A DNA stretch of 64,000 nucleotides, taken from assembly GCF_015751785.1 (NCBI RefSeq), contig NZ_JADOTY010000001.1:2542001-2606000 (forward strand). The letters run 5' to 3'. Below are positions 1 through 9,800 of the stretch, piece by piece (positions within the stretch are counted from its first letter, which is position 1; each line of letters begins with the position of its first letter). Origin of the DNA: Micromonospora vinacea (lineage in GTDB: Bacteria > Actinomycetota > Actinomycetes > Mycobacteriales > Micromonosporaceae). The position numbers were made by a program, and so were the translations under genes. A model generated the notes under the pieces. It was not told the DNA's origin, ran no database searches, and saw nothing but the letters and a program-made list of their open reading frames with translations.

Positions 1-1
1 G

Positions 2-1897
2 TACGCCACCGACGCCGACCGCCCGTTCACCGGCGCCGACCTGGTGATCGAGACCTCGAACGGGCAACGCCGGGTGGGCTTCGTGCACACCGACGTACGG
101 GTCGACGCCGACCAGCGGGAGTTGGCCGTCGAGTTCGCCGACCCGGTCACCGGGCTTCGCGCCACAGTGCACTACCGGGTGCCCGTCAGCACCGACGTGG
201 TGCAGCGGTGGGTCGAGCTGACCAACGGCGGCAGCGACGCGCTGCGGGTGGTCCGGGCCGGATCGGGCGGGTTCTGTGTACCGACGCCGCACGGCGCGCT
301 GCTCAGCCACCAGTGGGGGCAGTGGGAGCAGGAGTTCCAGCTCTCCCACGTCGAGCTGGGTCACGGCACGTTCAGCATCGGCAGCTCCCAGGGCGTACCC
401 GGGCATCTGCACGTGCCCTGGCTGGCCGTGCGCGACGCCGCCGAGCCGGCCGGTCCCGCGTGGGGGATGGCACTGGCCTGGACCGGCTCGTGGGAGATCA
501 GCGCCGAGCGGGACACCGGCGGCCTGACCCGGGTCCGGGTCGGCCGTCAGCTGGTCGACGGCCCGCTGGAGTTGGCCGCCGGCGAACGGCTGTCCCTGCC
601 GGTCGCCACCGGGGCGTACAGCCCGGACGGCCTGGACGGGCTGGCCCGGGTCTGGCACACCCACCAGCGGTTGCTGGCCGGAGAGCGGCTCACCCCCCGC
701 CCGGTGCTCTACAACTCCTGGGAGGCGACCTATTTCGCCGTCGAGGCGCAGAGTCAGCTCGCGCTCGCCCGGATCGCCGCCGAGCTGGGCGTGGAGACGT
801 TCGTCGTGGACGACGGCTGGTTCGTGGGCCGCGACGACGACACCGCCGGGCTGGGCGACTGGACACCCGACCCGGCGAAGTTCCCGGCCGGGTTCGACAC
901 GTTCATCGCCGACGTCCGCGCCCTCGGGCTGAACTTCGGTCTCTGGGTCGAGCCGGAGTGCGTCAACCCGAAGTCCTCCCTGTACGCCGAGCACCCGGAC
1001 TGGGTCTACTCCGTCGACGGCCGGCCGCTCACCCCGGTCCGTAACCAGTACCTGCTCGACCTGGGTCGGCCGGAGGTCGCCGAGTTCGTCCACTCCACAG
1101 TCGACGGTCTGCTGCACCGGTACGACATCGACTACCTGAAGTGGGACTTCAACCGGCCGCGTACCGAGCCGGGTCGACCCGGTGGGGTGAGCCCACTCGA
1201 CCTGGACGGCGCGCACGTCGCCAACCTGCACCGCATCTACGAGCGGTTGCGCCGGGACCACCCCGGGGTGCTGATCGAGGCGTGCGCCGGCGGGGGCGCA
1301 CGGACCGACCTGGCGATGGCCGCCCGGGCCGACGTCTTCTGGCCCAGCGACAACACCGGCCCACTGGACCGGCTGGCCATCCAGTACGGCTTCCTGCACG
1401 CCAACGCCCCGCACCTGCTCAGCTCCTGGGTCACCGACGCGCCCGGCCTGTTCGACAGCCGGCCCCGAACGCTGGCGTTCCGGTTCGTCCTGGCGATGGC
1501 CGGTGTGCTCGGCATCGGCGCTGACATCCGGGCGTGGACCCCCGCCGAGCGGGCCGAAGCGTCCGGCTGGATCGCCCGCTACAAGGAGATCCGGGACGTC
1601 GTCACGCGCGGCGAGGTGCACCTGATCGGTGGCCCCGACCAGGCCCGCTGCGCGGTGCAGTACACCGCGCCGGACGAGGACCGGGTGGTCGTCCTGGCCT
1701 GGCACACCGGCCGGCTCGACGGCGCCGGGCTGCTCCCGTCCCGCCCCGTTCGGTTGCCAGTGCGCGGCCTCGACCCGGCGGCCCGTTACTCCCACGGCGA
1801 CCAGCACTACTCCGGCAGCCACCTCGCCAGCATCGGCCTGCCCGTGCAGTGGAGCGCGACCCACGACGCCGACCTCATCGTGCTGACCCGCGACTGA
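2..1897 (+). CDS. Alpha-galactosidase, GH36 (5'-truncated by window edge)
   Basis: Hydrolyses terminal alpha-1,6-galactose from raffinose-type sugars or galactomannan; no signal peptide can be judged because the 5' end lies outside the window. The frame is open from base 2, and a GTG at 44 is only an internal possibility. The GH36 barrel is clear: the YNSWEATYF entry, FVVDDGWF, then the nucleophile Asp in YLKWDFNRP (368 counting from the GTG codon) and the acid/base Asp in WPSDNTGP (436). A C-terminal beta domain follows. At least 632 codons are present against about 700 for full GH36 enzymes, so little is missing. It lies 46 bp upstream of a second alpha-galactosidase of another family, which suggests one galactoside-use transcript. 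Confidence 0.93.
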   Translation, partial: YATDADRPFTGADLVIETSNGQRRVGFVHTDVRVDADQRELAVEFADPVTGLRATVHYRVPVSTDVVQRWVELTNGGSDALRVVRAGSGGFCVPTPHGALLSHQWGQWEQEFQLSHVELGHGTFSIGSSQGVPGHLHVPWLAVRDAAEPAGPAWGMALAWTGSWEISAERDTGGLTRVRVGRQLVDGPLELAAGERLSLPVATGAYSPDGLDGLARVWHTHQRLLAGERLTPRPVLYNSWEATYFAVEAQSQLALARIAAELGVETFVVDDGWFVGRDDDTAGLGDWTPDPAKFPAGFDTFIADVRALGLNFGLWVEPECVNPKSSLYAEHPDWVYSVDGRPLTPVRNQYLLDLGRPEVAEFVHSTVDGLLHRYDIDYLKWDFNRPRTEPGRPGGVSPLDLDGAHVANLHRIYERLRRDHPGVLIEACAGGGARTDLAMAARADVFWPSDNTGPLDRLAIQYGFLHANAPHLLSSWVTDAPGLFDSRPRTLAFRFVLAMAGVLGIGADIRAWTPAERAEASGWIARYKEIRDVVTRGEVHLIGGPDQARCAVQYTAPDEDRVVVLAWHTGRLDGAGLLPSRPVRLPVRGLDPAARYSHGDQHYSGSHLASIGLPVQWSATHDADLIVLTRD

Positions 1898-1943
1898 GAT
1901 CGGAGCACCACCACCCCCACCCCCGAGGGACAGGAGTACCTCC

Positions 1944-4157
1944 ATGCGCCTGAACCGACAGCTGACCGCCGCCCTGGCCGTGCTCGGCCTGGGCCTGGCC
2001 AGCCCGATGCCGGCGATGGCCGGCCCACCCCATGCCAACCCACCGCAGGCCGGCCACGGGCCCGGCCGCCCCGGTCACGCCCCGGCGGCCACCGGCGCCG
2101 AGGACCAGGGGGCGCCGACCTTCTTCAACAGCGGCCTCGCCCCGACGCCCTACCAGGGCTGGAACACCTACTTCGGCCTCGGTGGCGATCCCACCGAGGC
2201 CGAAGTACGGTCGGTCACCGACCACATGGTCAACAGTGGCCTGCGCGACGCCGGCTACACCTACGTCTGGATCGACGGCAACTGGGCCGCGCCCACGCCG
2301 CGCAACGAGGCCGGTCAGCTCGTCGCCGACCCTGCCCGCTTCCCCGGCGGAATGGCCGCGTTGGCCGCGTACATCCACAGCAAGGGGATGAAGGCCGGCA
2401 TCTACACCGACGCCGGCCCGTACCTGCCGGGGCAGTGTGGGCTCGGCAGCAACGGCCACTACCGGGCCGACATCGCCCAGTTCGCCGGCTGGGGCTTCGA
2501 CGCGCTGAAGGCAGACTGGCTCTGCGGCCGGGCCGCCGGCCTCGACCCGGAGGCCACCTTCCGGGAGCTGGCCGAGGCGGTACGCCAGTCGCCCCGGCCG
2601 ATGCTGCTCAACATCTGCAACCCGGTCAGCTCGGACTGGGGCGGCGGCCCGTACCCTCCGGAGCAGCTCTCCACCTGGAGCTACACGTACGCGCCCACCA
2701 TCGCCGACTCCTGGCGGACCTACACCGACGTGGGGCTCACCGACCCGACCCCGCAATGGGCGTACCCGTGGGTGCTGCGCAACATGGACGTCAACGCGTA
2801 CCACCCGGCGGCCACTGGGCCGGGGCACTACAACGACCCGGACTACCTGCTGCCGATGCGTCCGCTGCCCGACGGCGGGTACGAGCTGAGCCTGGAGGAG
2901 TCCAAGACGCAGCTCGGCATGTGGGCCATCATGGCCGCGCCGCTGGTGATCGGCTCCGACCCGCGTGGCCTGCCGAAGGAGATGATCTCCGCGCTGACCA
3001 ACCCGGAGATCATCGCGGTGGACCAGGACCCGCTGGTCCGGCAGGGCATCAAGGTCGCCGACACCGGCACCGACGCGCAGGTCTGGAGCAAGGTGCTCGC
3101 CGGCTCCGGCAAGCGGGCCATCGCACTGCTCAACCGGCACGACACCGCCCAGCAGATCACCGTGAACTTCGCCGACGTCGCCCTCGGCGGGTCGGTTCGG
3201 GTCCGTGACCTGTGGTCCCGCTCCGCAGTGGACGCCCAGCCGGGCACCCCCGGCGTACAGCCGTTCACCGGCTCGTACACCGTCGAAGTGCCGGCGCACG
3301 GGGTGGCAATGCTCGGACTGACCGGCACCGACCAGGTCGCCGGCGCCAACCTCGGCGGCACCGCCAGCGCCAGCCCGGCACTGGTCCGGGTGGACGACAC
3401 CCACGCCACCGCCTTCGTCCGCGACGCTTCCGGTGCGCTGGCCGTCAACACCCGCTCCGGTACGACCTGGGGAAGCCGGTGGACCTCCCTCGGCGGCCCG
3501 GTCGGCGGCCGGATCCTCGGCCAGCCGGCGGCGTACGGCTCCGCCGACGGGCGGCTCGACGTCTTCGTCCGCGGCACCGACAACGCCGCCTGGCAGCGCA
3601 GTTACGTCTCCGGCAGATGGGGACCGTGGCGCAGCCTCGGCGGCACGCTGACCGACGCGCCCACCGTGGCCTGGACCAACCCGGCACAGTGGACCCTCGT
3701 CGCCCGCGGCGCCGACGGCAAGCTCTGGTCGCGTACGCCGAACGCCGGCTGGACCGGCGTCGGGGCACCCGAGAACCGGCCGTTCTACGGTCGGCCGAGC
3801 GCTGTCGTCGACGACGCCGGTGTGCTGCACGTGGCGGTCCGCAGCCGCACCGACGAGGTGTGGTGGAGCAGCCGGACCGGCACCACCTGGTCGGCCTGGA
3901 CCAACCTGGGCGGCACCACCAGCGGCAGCCCGACCCTGCTCGCCACCTCCGGCCGGGTCTACCTGTTCGCGCTGGCCGCCGACAACCGCCTCTGGCAGCG
4001 CAACCTGGCCGACGGCGCGTGGGGCGGCTGGTTCCGACGCGGTGAGTTCGCCACCGACGCGTTCCGGGGTGCGCCCGGGGCCGCCGCCGGCGCCAACGGC
4101 AGCGCCTGGCTGGCGGTACGCGGCGTGGACGACCGGGTACACCAGATCGTCCTCTGA
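1944..4157 (+). CDS. Secreted GH27 alpha-galactosidase with C-terminal PLL-like beta-propeller
   Basis: Predicted secreted exo-alpha-galactosidase of 737 aa. An N-terminal signal peptide (LTAALAVLGLGLASPMPAMA) is followed by a Pro/Gly-rich linker, then the GH27 barrel beginning PTPYQGWNTYFG (about residue 70). The nucleophile is Asp191 in ALKADWLCG; the acid/base motif NDPD is at 297-300. An antiparallel beta domain runs to about 445. Residues about 455-737 hold repeated blades of the type 'VFVRGTDNAAWQR...WGPWRSLGG', as in PLL/tachylectin-like sugar-binding propellers. The start has a GGGACAGGAG ribosome site. With the upstream GH36 enzyme it suggests extracellular then intracellular removal of galactose. 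The lectin role of the propeller is inferred. Confidence 0.93.
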   Translation: MRLNRQLTAALAVLGLGLASPMPAMAGPPHANPPQAGHGPGRPGHAPAATGAEDQGAPTFFNSGLAPTPYQGWNTYFGLGGDPTEAEVRSVTDHMVNSGLRDAGYTYVWIDGNWAAPTPRNEAGQLVADPARFPGGMAALAAYIHSKGMKAGIYTDAGPYLPGQCGLGSNGHYRADIAQFAGWGFDALKADWLCGRAAGLDPEATFRELAEAVRQSPRPMLLNICNPVSSDWGGGPYPPEQLSTWSYTYAPTIADSWRTYTDVGLTDPTPQWAYPWVLRNMDVNAYHPAATGPGHYNDPDYLLPMRPLPDGGYELSLEESKTQLGMWAIMAAPLVIGSDPRGLPKEMISALTNPEIIAVDQDPLVRQGIKVADTGTDAQVWSKVLAGSGKRAIALLNRHDTAQQITVNFADVALGGSVRVRDLWSRSAVDAQPGTPGVQPFTGSYTVEVPAHGVAMLGLTGTDQVAGANLGGTASASPALVRVDDTHATAFVRDASGALAVNTRSGTTWGSRWTSLGGPVGGRILGQPAAYGSADGRLDVFVRGTDNAAWQRSYVSGRWGPWRSLGGTLTDAPTVAWTNPAQWTLVARGADGKLWSRTPNAGWTGVGAPENRPFYGRPSAVVDDAGVLHVAVRSRTDEVWWSSRTGTTWSAWTNLGGTTSGSPTLLATSGRVYLFALAADNRLWQRNLADGAWGGWFRRGEFATDAFRGAPGAAAGANGSAWLAVRGVDDRVHQIVL

Positions 4158-4162
4158 TCCGC

Positions 4163-4206
4163 GGGTGGCGGGCCGCCGGCCAGATTGCGGCGGCGGCCCG
4201 CCACCC
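4163..4206. terminator. Bidirectional hairpin terminator
   Basis: A perfect 16-bp stem (GGGTGGCGGGCCGCCG at 4163-4178 with its complement at 4191-4206) and a 12-nt loop lies between the convergent GH27 and ATPase genes. It has no T-run, as is common in actinobacteria. Confidence 0.8.
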
Positions 4207-4218
4207 ACCCAGCCTGGT

Positions 4219-6723
4219 TCAGGCCGGGACGAGGTCGCGGCATTGGCGCAGGGCGGCCCGGGCGAGGGGCGTGTCACGGCCGGCGATCCCGGCTTCCAGT
4301 TCGGCGACGGCCGCCGCGGCCCGCGCCGGTTCACCTTGCGCGGCTGCGGCCTCGGCCAGCACCAGCACCGCGTCGGCGGCCCACGCCAGGATGCCCTTTC
4401 CGCGTACCACAGACAGCGCCTCCGCCGCGTGTCGGACCGCCTCGTCCGGTCGCCCGGCCACCGTCAGTCGGGCCAGCGCCGAGAGTGCCTGCACCAGCGG
4501 CCAGATCGCGCCCACCCGCCGGGCGTCGGCGACCACCTCGCGCAGCGCCCGCTCGGCTGACTCCACCTCGTTGCGGCCTCTGTTGCCGCCGCCAAGCCCG
4601 GCGCATCCCTCGGTGCGGCTGACGGGGCTGTCGTATTCCCTGCCAGCTCGTTCGGCGGTGGCCGTGAGCGCCAGAACGGTCGCCAGTTCGACCCGCGCGT
4701 CCAGCAGGGTCACCGGCATCCGCTCGGCGCTGGCGACCAGCCGGCCGAGCCGTTCGGCGAGCCCGTCCAGCCGGCCGGCGGTCCGGTCCAGTGACAGTTG
4801 GGTCGCCTCCACCAGGGACGTCAGCCGCTCGTACCCGGTCTCGTCGACCAGCGCCCGACCGGCCGCCAGCAACGCTTCGGCCTGTTCCGGGTGGCCGGCG
4901 TGCAGCGCGCCCTGCGCCCAGTTCAGGCAGGCCCGCGCGTGCTCGCGGGGCCGGTCGGCCAACTCGGCCGACGCGCGTAGCTCGTTGATGATCGCCCAGG
5001 CAGCCGGGTCGCCCAGCTCCAGCAGCAGCGAGGCACGGGCGATGCGGACCGCGAGGTGCGCCGCCGGATCCCCGCTGGCCGCCGCGGCGCTCTCCGCCTC
5101 TGCACACCGGGCCAGGTGGTCGTCGACGTGCCGGCCGACGACGGTGTCGGGGGCCGCCAGCACCGCGAGCGCCGGAGCCTTGCGACGCGGCGCGCGCAGG
5201 TACGGCACCGCACGCTCGATCTCGGTGTACCCGCGCAACGCCTCGCCCTGCTGGCGCAGCATCCGCCCGAGCACCAGACCCAGCTCACCTCGGGCGCCCG
5301 GCGGCAGCCGTCGGTCGGCGAGCAGCCGTTCCAGGACCGGGATCGCCTCGGCCTGGCTGAGCCCGTCGATGGCCGACCGGCCCAGCTTGGCGGCGAGCCG
5401 AACCCGTACCGGTCGGGGCAGCTCGGCGATGTCCATCGTCTGGAGCAGGAAGCTGGCGGCGGTTGCGTCGTCGCCGCGTTCGGTGGCCAGGTCGGCGGCC
5501 GCCTCGGCGTTGCGGACGAAGTCGGCCCCGCTGCCGGCCCGACGGTAGTGGTGCGCGAGCTGGGCCACCGGCCTCGGCAGCACCTGCTCCAACACCCGTG
5601 CCACCCGCAGGTGCAGCCACTCGCGGCTCTCCCGGGGTACCAGGTCGTACACCACCTGTCGGGCCAGGTCGTGACGGAACCGCAGACCGTCACCGGCGTC
5701 GTGCAGCAGGCCCGCCCGGTGCGCGGCGGTCAACGCCGCGCCGATCGCCACCCGGTCCAGGCTGAGCACCGAGGCGAGGATGCGCTGGTCGGGTGCCATC
5801 CCCAGGACGGCCGCCGCCCCGAGAACCTCCCGGGTGGCCTCGTCGAGCGGGCGCAGCCGCCAGAGCAGCACGTCACGGAGGACGAACGGGACACTGTCGT
5901 CGGCCATCGGGTCGCCGCCCCGTTCGGCGAGCGTCCGCAGCACCTCCTCGACCACGAACGGGATGCCGGCGGTGCGGTCGAGCAGGGTGGCGGTCAGCTG
6001 CTGAGGCGGATCATCGAGGCGTAGGGTGCGGGCCGCCAACCGGCGTACGTCGTCGGCGTCCAGCGGGCTGAGGGGGATGCGTGTGACGCTCCATGGGGGA
6101 GTGCGCGCCAGGGCGTCGTGGATGGGCGTACTGCTCCCCGGCGCCGCCGTACGCGCGGTCAGCACCACGGCCAGCCCCTCCACCGGGTGGGTGCTCAGGT
6201 AACCGAGGAGTTCGCAGGTCGCCGGATCCGCCCAGTGCAGGTCCTCCAGCAGCAGCGTGGCGGGGCTCAACGCGGCGAGCACCGCCGCGACGGCGCGGAG
6301 CAGGCGATGTCGCTCGGCCGCCGGGTCGGTCAACGGGGGCGGCGCGTCCGGCAGTACGTCGGCCAGTTCGGGCAGCAGTGGCGCGAGGGCGCCGGCCACC
6401 GGGCTGAGCGGACCGAGTTGGTCGGCGCCACAGCGGATCGCGTCCAGCAGCACGCCGAGCGGGAAGGGCTCGGGCACGTCGTCACACTCGCCGATGAGGT
6501 GCCGCCCGGGAAGTTCGGCGAGCAACTCGGTGACGAGTCGACTCTTGCCGATCCCGGGCTCACCCTCCAGCAGGATCAGGCAGGGCGGGTTTGCGACGAG
6601 CCGGCGTAACTGTGCCAACTCCGCCGCCCGGCCGACGAACTCGACGGGCCCGCGCAGACGTTCGGGGCGGACGGGAGTGTGGCTCCCGCCGCCCCGTGTC
6701 CTGTCCTGGTCGCCGTCGATCAC
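4219..6723 (-). CDS. AAA/LAL-type signalling ATPase lacking a LuxR HTH
   Basis: 834-aa cytoplasmic protein like the ATPase part of MalT/LAL regulators. Walker A GEPGIGKS is at 54-61 and Walker B LLLEDLHWAD at 157-166, followed by a winged-helix-like region and a long helical TPR-like repeat region. LAL regulators normally end in a LuxR HTH; this one ends in helical repeats (RQCRDLVPA) with no HTH visible, so it may be a truncated regulator or an STAND-type sensor acting through a partner. Residues 690-722 (4558-4656) look like a 99-bp in-frame insertion flanked by a duplicated AERA segment. The start is the GTG at 6723; no strong ribosome site is seen, so a start further in is possible. It lies 97 bp downstream of the subtilase, separated by a hairpin. 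Confidence 0.8.
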   Translation of the reverse strand: MIDGDQDRTRGGGSHTPVRPERLRGPVEFVGRAAELAQLRRLVANPPCLILLEGEPGIGKSRLVTELLAELPGRHLIGECDDVPEPFPLGVLLDAIRCGADQLGPLSPVAGALAPLLPELADVLPDAPPPLTDPAAERHRLLRAVAAVLAALSPATLLLEDLHWADPATCELLGYLSTHPVEGLAVVLTARTAAPGSSTPIHDALARTPPWSVTRIPLSPLDADDVRRLAARTLRLDDPPQQLTATLLDRTAGIPFVVEEVLRTLAERGGDPMADDSVPFVLRDVLLWRLRPLDEATREVLGAAAVLGMAPDQRILASVLSLDRVAIGAALTAAHRAGLLHDAGDGLRFRHDLARQVVYDLVPRESREWLHLRVARVLEQVLPRPVAQLAHHYRRAGSGADFVRNAEAAADLATERGDDATAASFLLQTMDIAELPRPVRVRLAAKLGRSAIDGLSQAEAIPVLERLLADRRLPPGARGELGLVLGRMLRQQGEALRGYTEIERAVPYLRAPRRKAPALAVLAAPDTVVGRHVDDHLARCAEAESAAAASGDPAAHLAVRIARASLLLELGDPAAWAIINELRASAELADRPREHARACLNWAQGALHAGHPEQAEALLAAGRALVDETGYERLTSLVEATQLSLDRTAGRLDGLAERLGRLVASAERMPVTLLDARVELATVLALTATAERAGREYDSPVSRTEGCAGLGGGNRGRNEVESAERALREVVADARRVGAIWPLVQALSALARLTVAGRPDEAVRHAAEALSVVRGKGILAWAADAVLVLAEAAAAQGEPARAAAAVAELEAGIAGRDTPLARAALRQCRDLVPA
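4558..4656 (-). repeat. 99-bp in-frame insertion with target-like duplication
   Basis: Encodes 33 aa (AERAGREYD...RGRNEVES) breaking an otherwise regular Ala/Leu/Arg helical repeat. The residues AERA occur at the insert start and again directly after it (GCCGAACGAGCT and GCCGAGCGGGCG), as expected from a duplication. Its Gly/Asn/Cys-rich composition differs from the host protein. It may be a dispersed small element; that is inference. Confidence 0.5.
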
Positions 6724-6761
6724 CGTGGGCCGAGCAGATCACCTCTGTCCGACGGGACGGT

Positions 6762-6810
6762 GAGCCGGCGGACCGGCGGTGACCTCTGTCACACACCGGC
6801 CCACCGGCTC
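6762..6810 (-). terminator. Imperfect hairpin after the subtilase gene
   Basis: GAGCCGG at 6762 pairs with CCGGCTC at 6804, with further inner pairing (CCGG/CCGG, TGAC/GTCA), in the 97-bp gap between the subtilase stop and the ATPase start. It is a probable terminator or attenuator. Confidence 0.5.
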
Positions 6811-6820
6811 GTCGGCACGG

Positions 6821-9800
6821 TCAGGACTGGACGGTGACCGGCACGGTCTTCAGCGACCCGTCACCGTTGCGGAACTCCAGCACGCCGAGGTAGCGCTGAC
6901 CCGGGGCGAGACCGAACCAGCGCACTGTCAGGTTCGCCGTCGCGCCCGGCTGTACGCTGCGCTGCTTGGGGTCGATGGTGAACCGGCCGGTGGACGTGCC
7001 CGGCGCACCCGGCAGGTAACTGGTCACCGTGTACGCATTCGCGCCGTCCTCGATGTTCTCGGTGAACTCCTGCTCGACGACCACGATGTAGTCCCCGGCA
7101 CCGTCCGGCAGCGTCACCTTGGCGCCGTCCCGGCCGCTGGCCGTGGCGGTGACGAACTTCCCGAACTTGTCGTAGACGTTGAGGCTGAACTCGGTGCACT
7201 CCATCACCCCCTCCTCGTCGTCCCAGTCGATGTGGGAGCAGGTGGGCCGCTCGGACGTCACCTGGACGAGTGGGCTGCGGGTTCCGGCCGGCACGTGCAG
7301 TGTGGTCCTGCTGATCGACTCGGGCAGCGGCACCGGCAGGTTGTTCGACGTGCTCCAGTCCCAGCTCGGGCCGTCGCCCTTCAGTGTGACCACGTTGCTG
7401 GTGCCCGAGGTCAGGCCGGAGAGCTGGGAGATCAGCTGACCCTGGTAGCCGACCTCGGCGGCGATCCGGACGCTGCCGAAGGTGCCCTTGCCGGTGATGG
7501 CGTCGGGGGCCACCAACCCGGAGTTGTGCACGACCAGCGGGCTGCGTACCGCGTGCTTGAACTGGTCGCGCCAGGTCAGCGAACCGTCGGCCCAGGTGTC
7601 GAACGCGCCGCCGGTGTTGGTGACCTCAACGGTGAAGCGGGCGCTCTTACCCGGGCGGATCTGCAACTTCTTCGGGGTGACCTTGACCTTGTAGCCCGGC
7701 GGGGCCTGCACCGACGAGGAGTAGGTGCTGGTCTTGTCGCTGACGTTGGTGACCGTACGGGTCACCGTCTGCTTGCCCACCATCCGGCCCAGCGAGATGG
7801 ACGGGTAGTTGAGCTGTGCCGTGTCGATCGCGCCGGTCGTGTCGCAGCCGTCCAGGTCACCGAGCCCGTAGTCACTGCCGCGGTCGGCGGACACCCCGCA
7901 CAGGTACTGGATCCAGTCCTGCTGGTTGGAGTCGTACACGAGGCCCGGGTCGAAGGCGCTGCCCGGCTCGACCTGGCCGGCGCCGTAGTTGAGTGGAGTC
8001 GCGTCGTACGTGCCGATCTTGATGGGGTTGCCCTTGTCGGTCTTGTCGACCGCGCTGGTCATCAGCGCCGAGCGGACCGCCGCCGGCGACCAACCGGGGT
8101 GCTTGGCCAGCAGCAGGGCGGCGATGCCGGCGATGTGCGGCGCCGCCATCGAGGTGCCCGACTCCAGGGCGAAGTCGTTGCCGCCGATGGACGGGGAGAA
8201 CGCGGCGACGATGTCCTGGCCGGGCGCGCTGATGTCCGGCTTGAGCAGCTCACCGGCGTTGAGGTTGGACGGTCCGGCCGAGGAGAACGCGGCGACCGCG
8301 GGCGCCTCGACCGTCTCCAGCGTGCTCGGCGAGATGGTCGCCGTGGCGTTGCCCTTGGCGACGTACGCGGTCACGGTGGCCAGGTCGACCTCGTTGATGT
8401 GCACTGTCGGCACGGCCTGCACGTCGGCGTTCAGGGAGTTCAGTTCCTCGTTGTACAGCACCATGCCGACCCCGCCGGCCCGCGCCACCTCGATGCTCTT
8501 GTCGGTACGCGGGATCTCGCCGCGCAGGCAGAGCACGATCGCGCCCTTGACCTTGGCCGGATCCAACGTGTCGTCGGCGCAGAGGCCGGCACCGTAGGCA
8601 CCGTCCGGGTCGATCGCGCTGTCCTTCGCGAAGACCAGTCGGGCCGGCCCGACACCGGTCTCGCCCATGCCCACACCGGCGATGGTGGTGCCGTTGCCGA
8701 GGGTGAGCTTGCGAGTGTTCTGCCGGTCGGTCGTGCTCGCGGCCACAGTGGTCAGCCAGGGCGTCGAGTTGTCGACGGTGTTGGCGAACGGGCCGGAGTT
8801 GCCGGCGGCGGCGGCGACGAACACCCCGGCGGCGGCCGCGTTGAAGAACGTCGCGTCGACCGCCCCGAACCGCTCGGTGTCGTCACCGATCGAGTAGTTG
8901 ATGACGTCGACGCCGTCAGCGACCGCGTCGTCGATCGCGTGCACGATGTCGATGTCGGTGCCGGTCGCTCCGCCGGCACCGTTGTCGTACAAAGCCTTGT
9001 AGATCGCCAACCGCGCGGCTGGCGCCATGCCGGAGATCATGCCCAGGTCCTGGGTGCCCGACGTGGCCCGCACACCGTGGATGCCGGCCGCGGTGCTCGC
9101 CGTGTGGGTGCCGTGGCCGTTGCGGTCGCGCGGCGAGGAGTAGTCGTCGGGGAACGCCTCGGCGATGCCGCTGTCGTTGTACCAGCGCGCCCCGATCACC
9201 TTGTTGTTGCAGGTCACCGGTGCTTCGACGCCGACGTCGCAGGTGCCCTTCCACTTGGCGTCGATGACGGCCTGGTCGGGGCGAGGGCTGGGCAGCGGTG
9301 CGAAGCTCGCGCTCTCCGGCCAGTAGCCGCTGTCGATGACCCCGATGATCACGCCCTCACCGGCGTGGGAGTCACCACCGAACTCCTTCTTCCACACCCC
9401 ACCCTTGCCGGTCAGGCCCAGGTAGTCGGGGGTGTGTGAGGTGGCGGCGTGCACCTTCTGGCTCTCGTACACCGCTCGGACACCCTTGGTGGCGCGCAGC
9501 CGGGCGGCCTGCGGCCCGGTCAGGTCGGCGGCGAAGCCGTTGAACGCGGTCTCCATGGTGACGCGGGTGCGCTCGGCCGGCACACCGACGTGGTCCAGCA
9601 CCGACCTACGCTGCTGGCGCAGGTGATTCCGGTACGCGTTGGCGTTCCCCGACGTGCGGTTCAGCTTGGCCCCGTCGGCCGGCTTGGTCGCCGCGATCCC
9701 GGGAACCCCGCCGGTGTAGGTGGCCAGCGGCTCCTCGGCGAGCTGGACGAGGTAGCGGGCGGTCGGTCCACTACTGGCCGGCGCGGCGCTCGCGCTGGCG

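Noticed and set aside
1875..4334. Minus-strand open frame of about 819 codons opposite the GH27 gene
   Set aside because: Low-complexity Gly/Arg/Val product without motifs; a shadow of G/C third-position bias in the real gene.
6779..9439. Plus-strand open frame of about 886 codons opposite the subtilase
   Set aside because: Repetitive Val/Gly/Arg/Asp composition and no domain; the opposite strand carries the complete catalytic triad.
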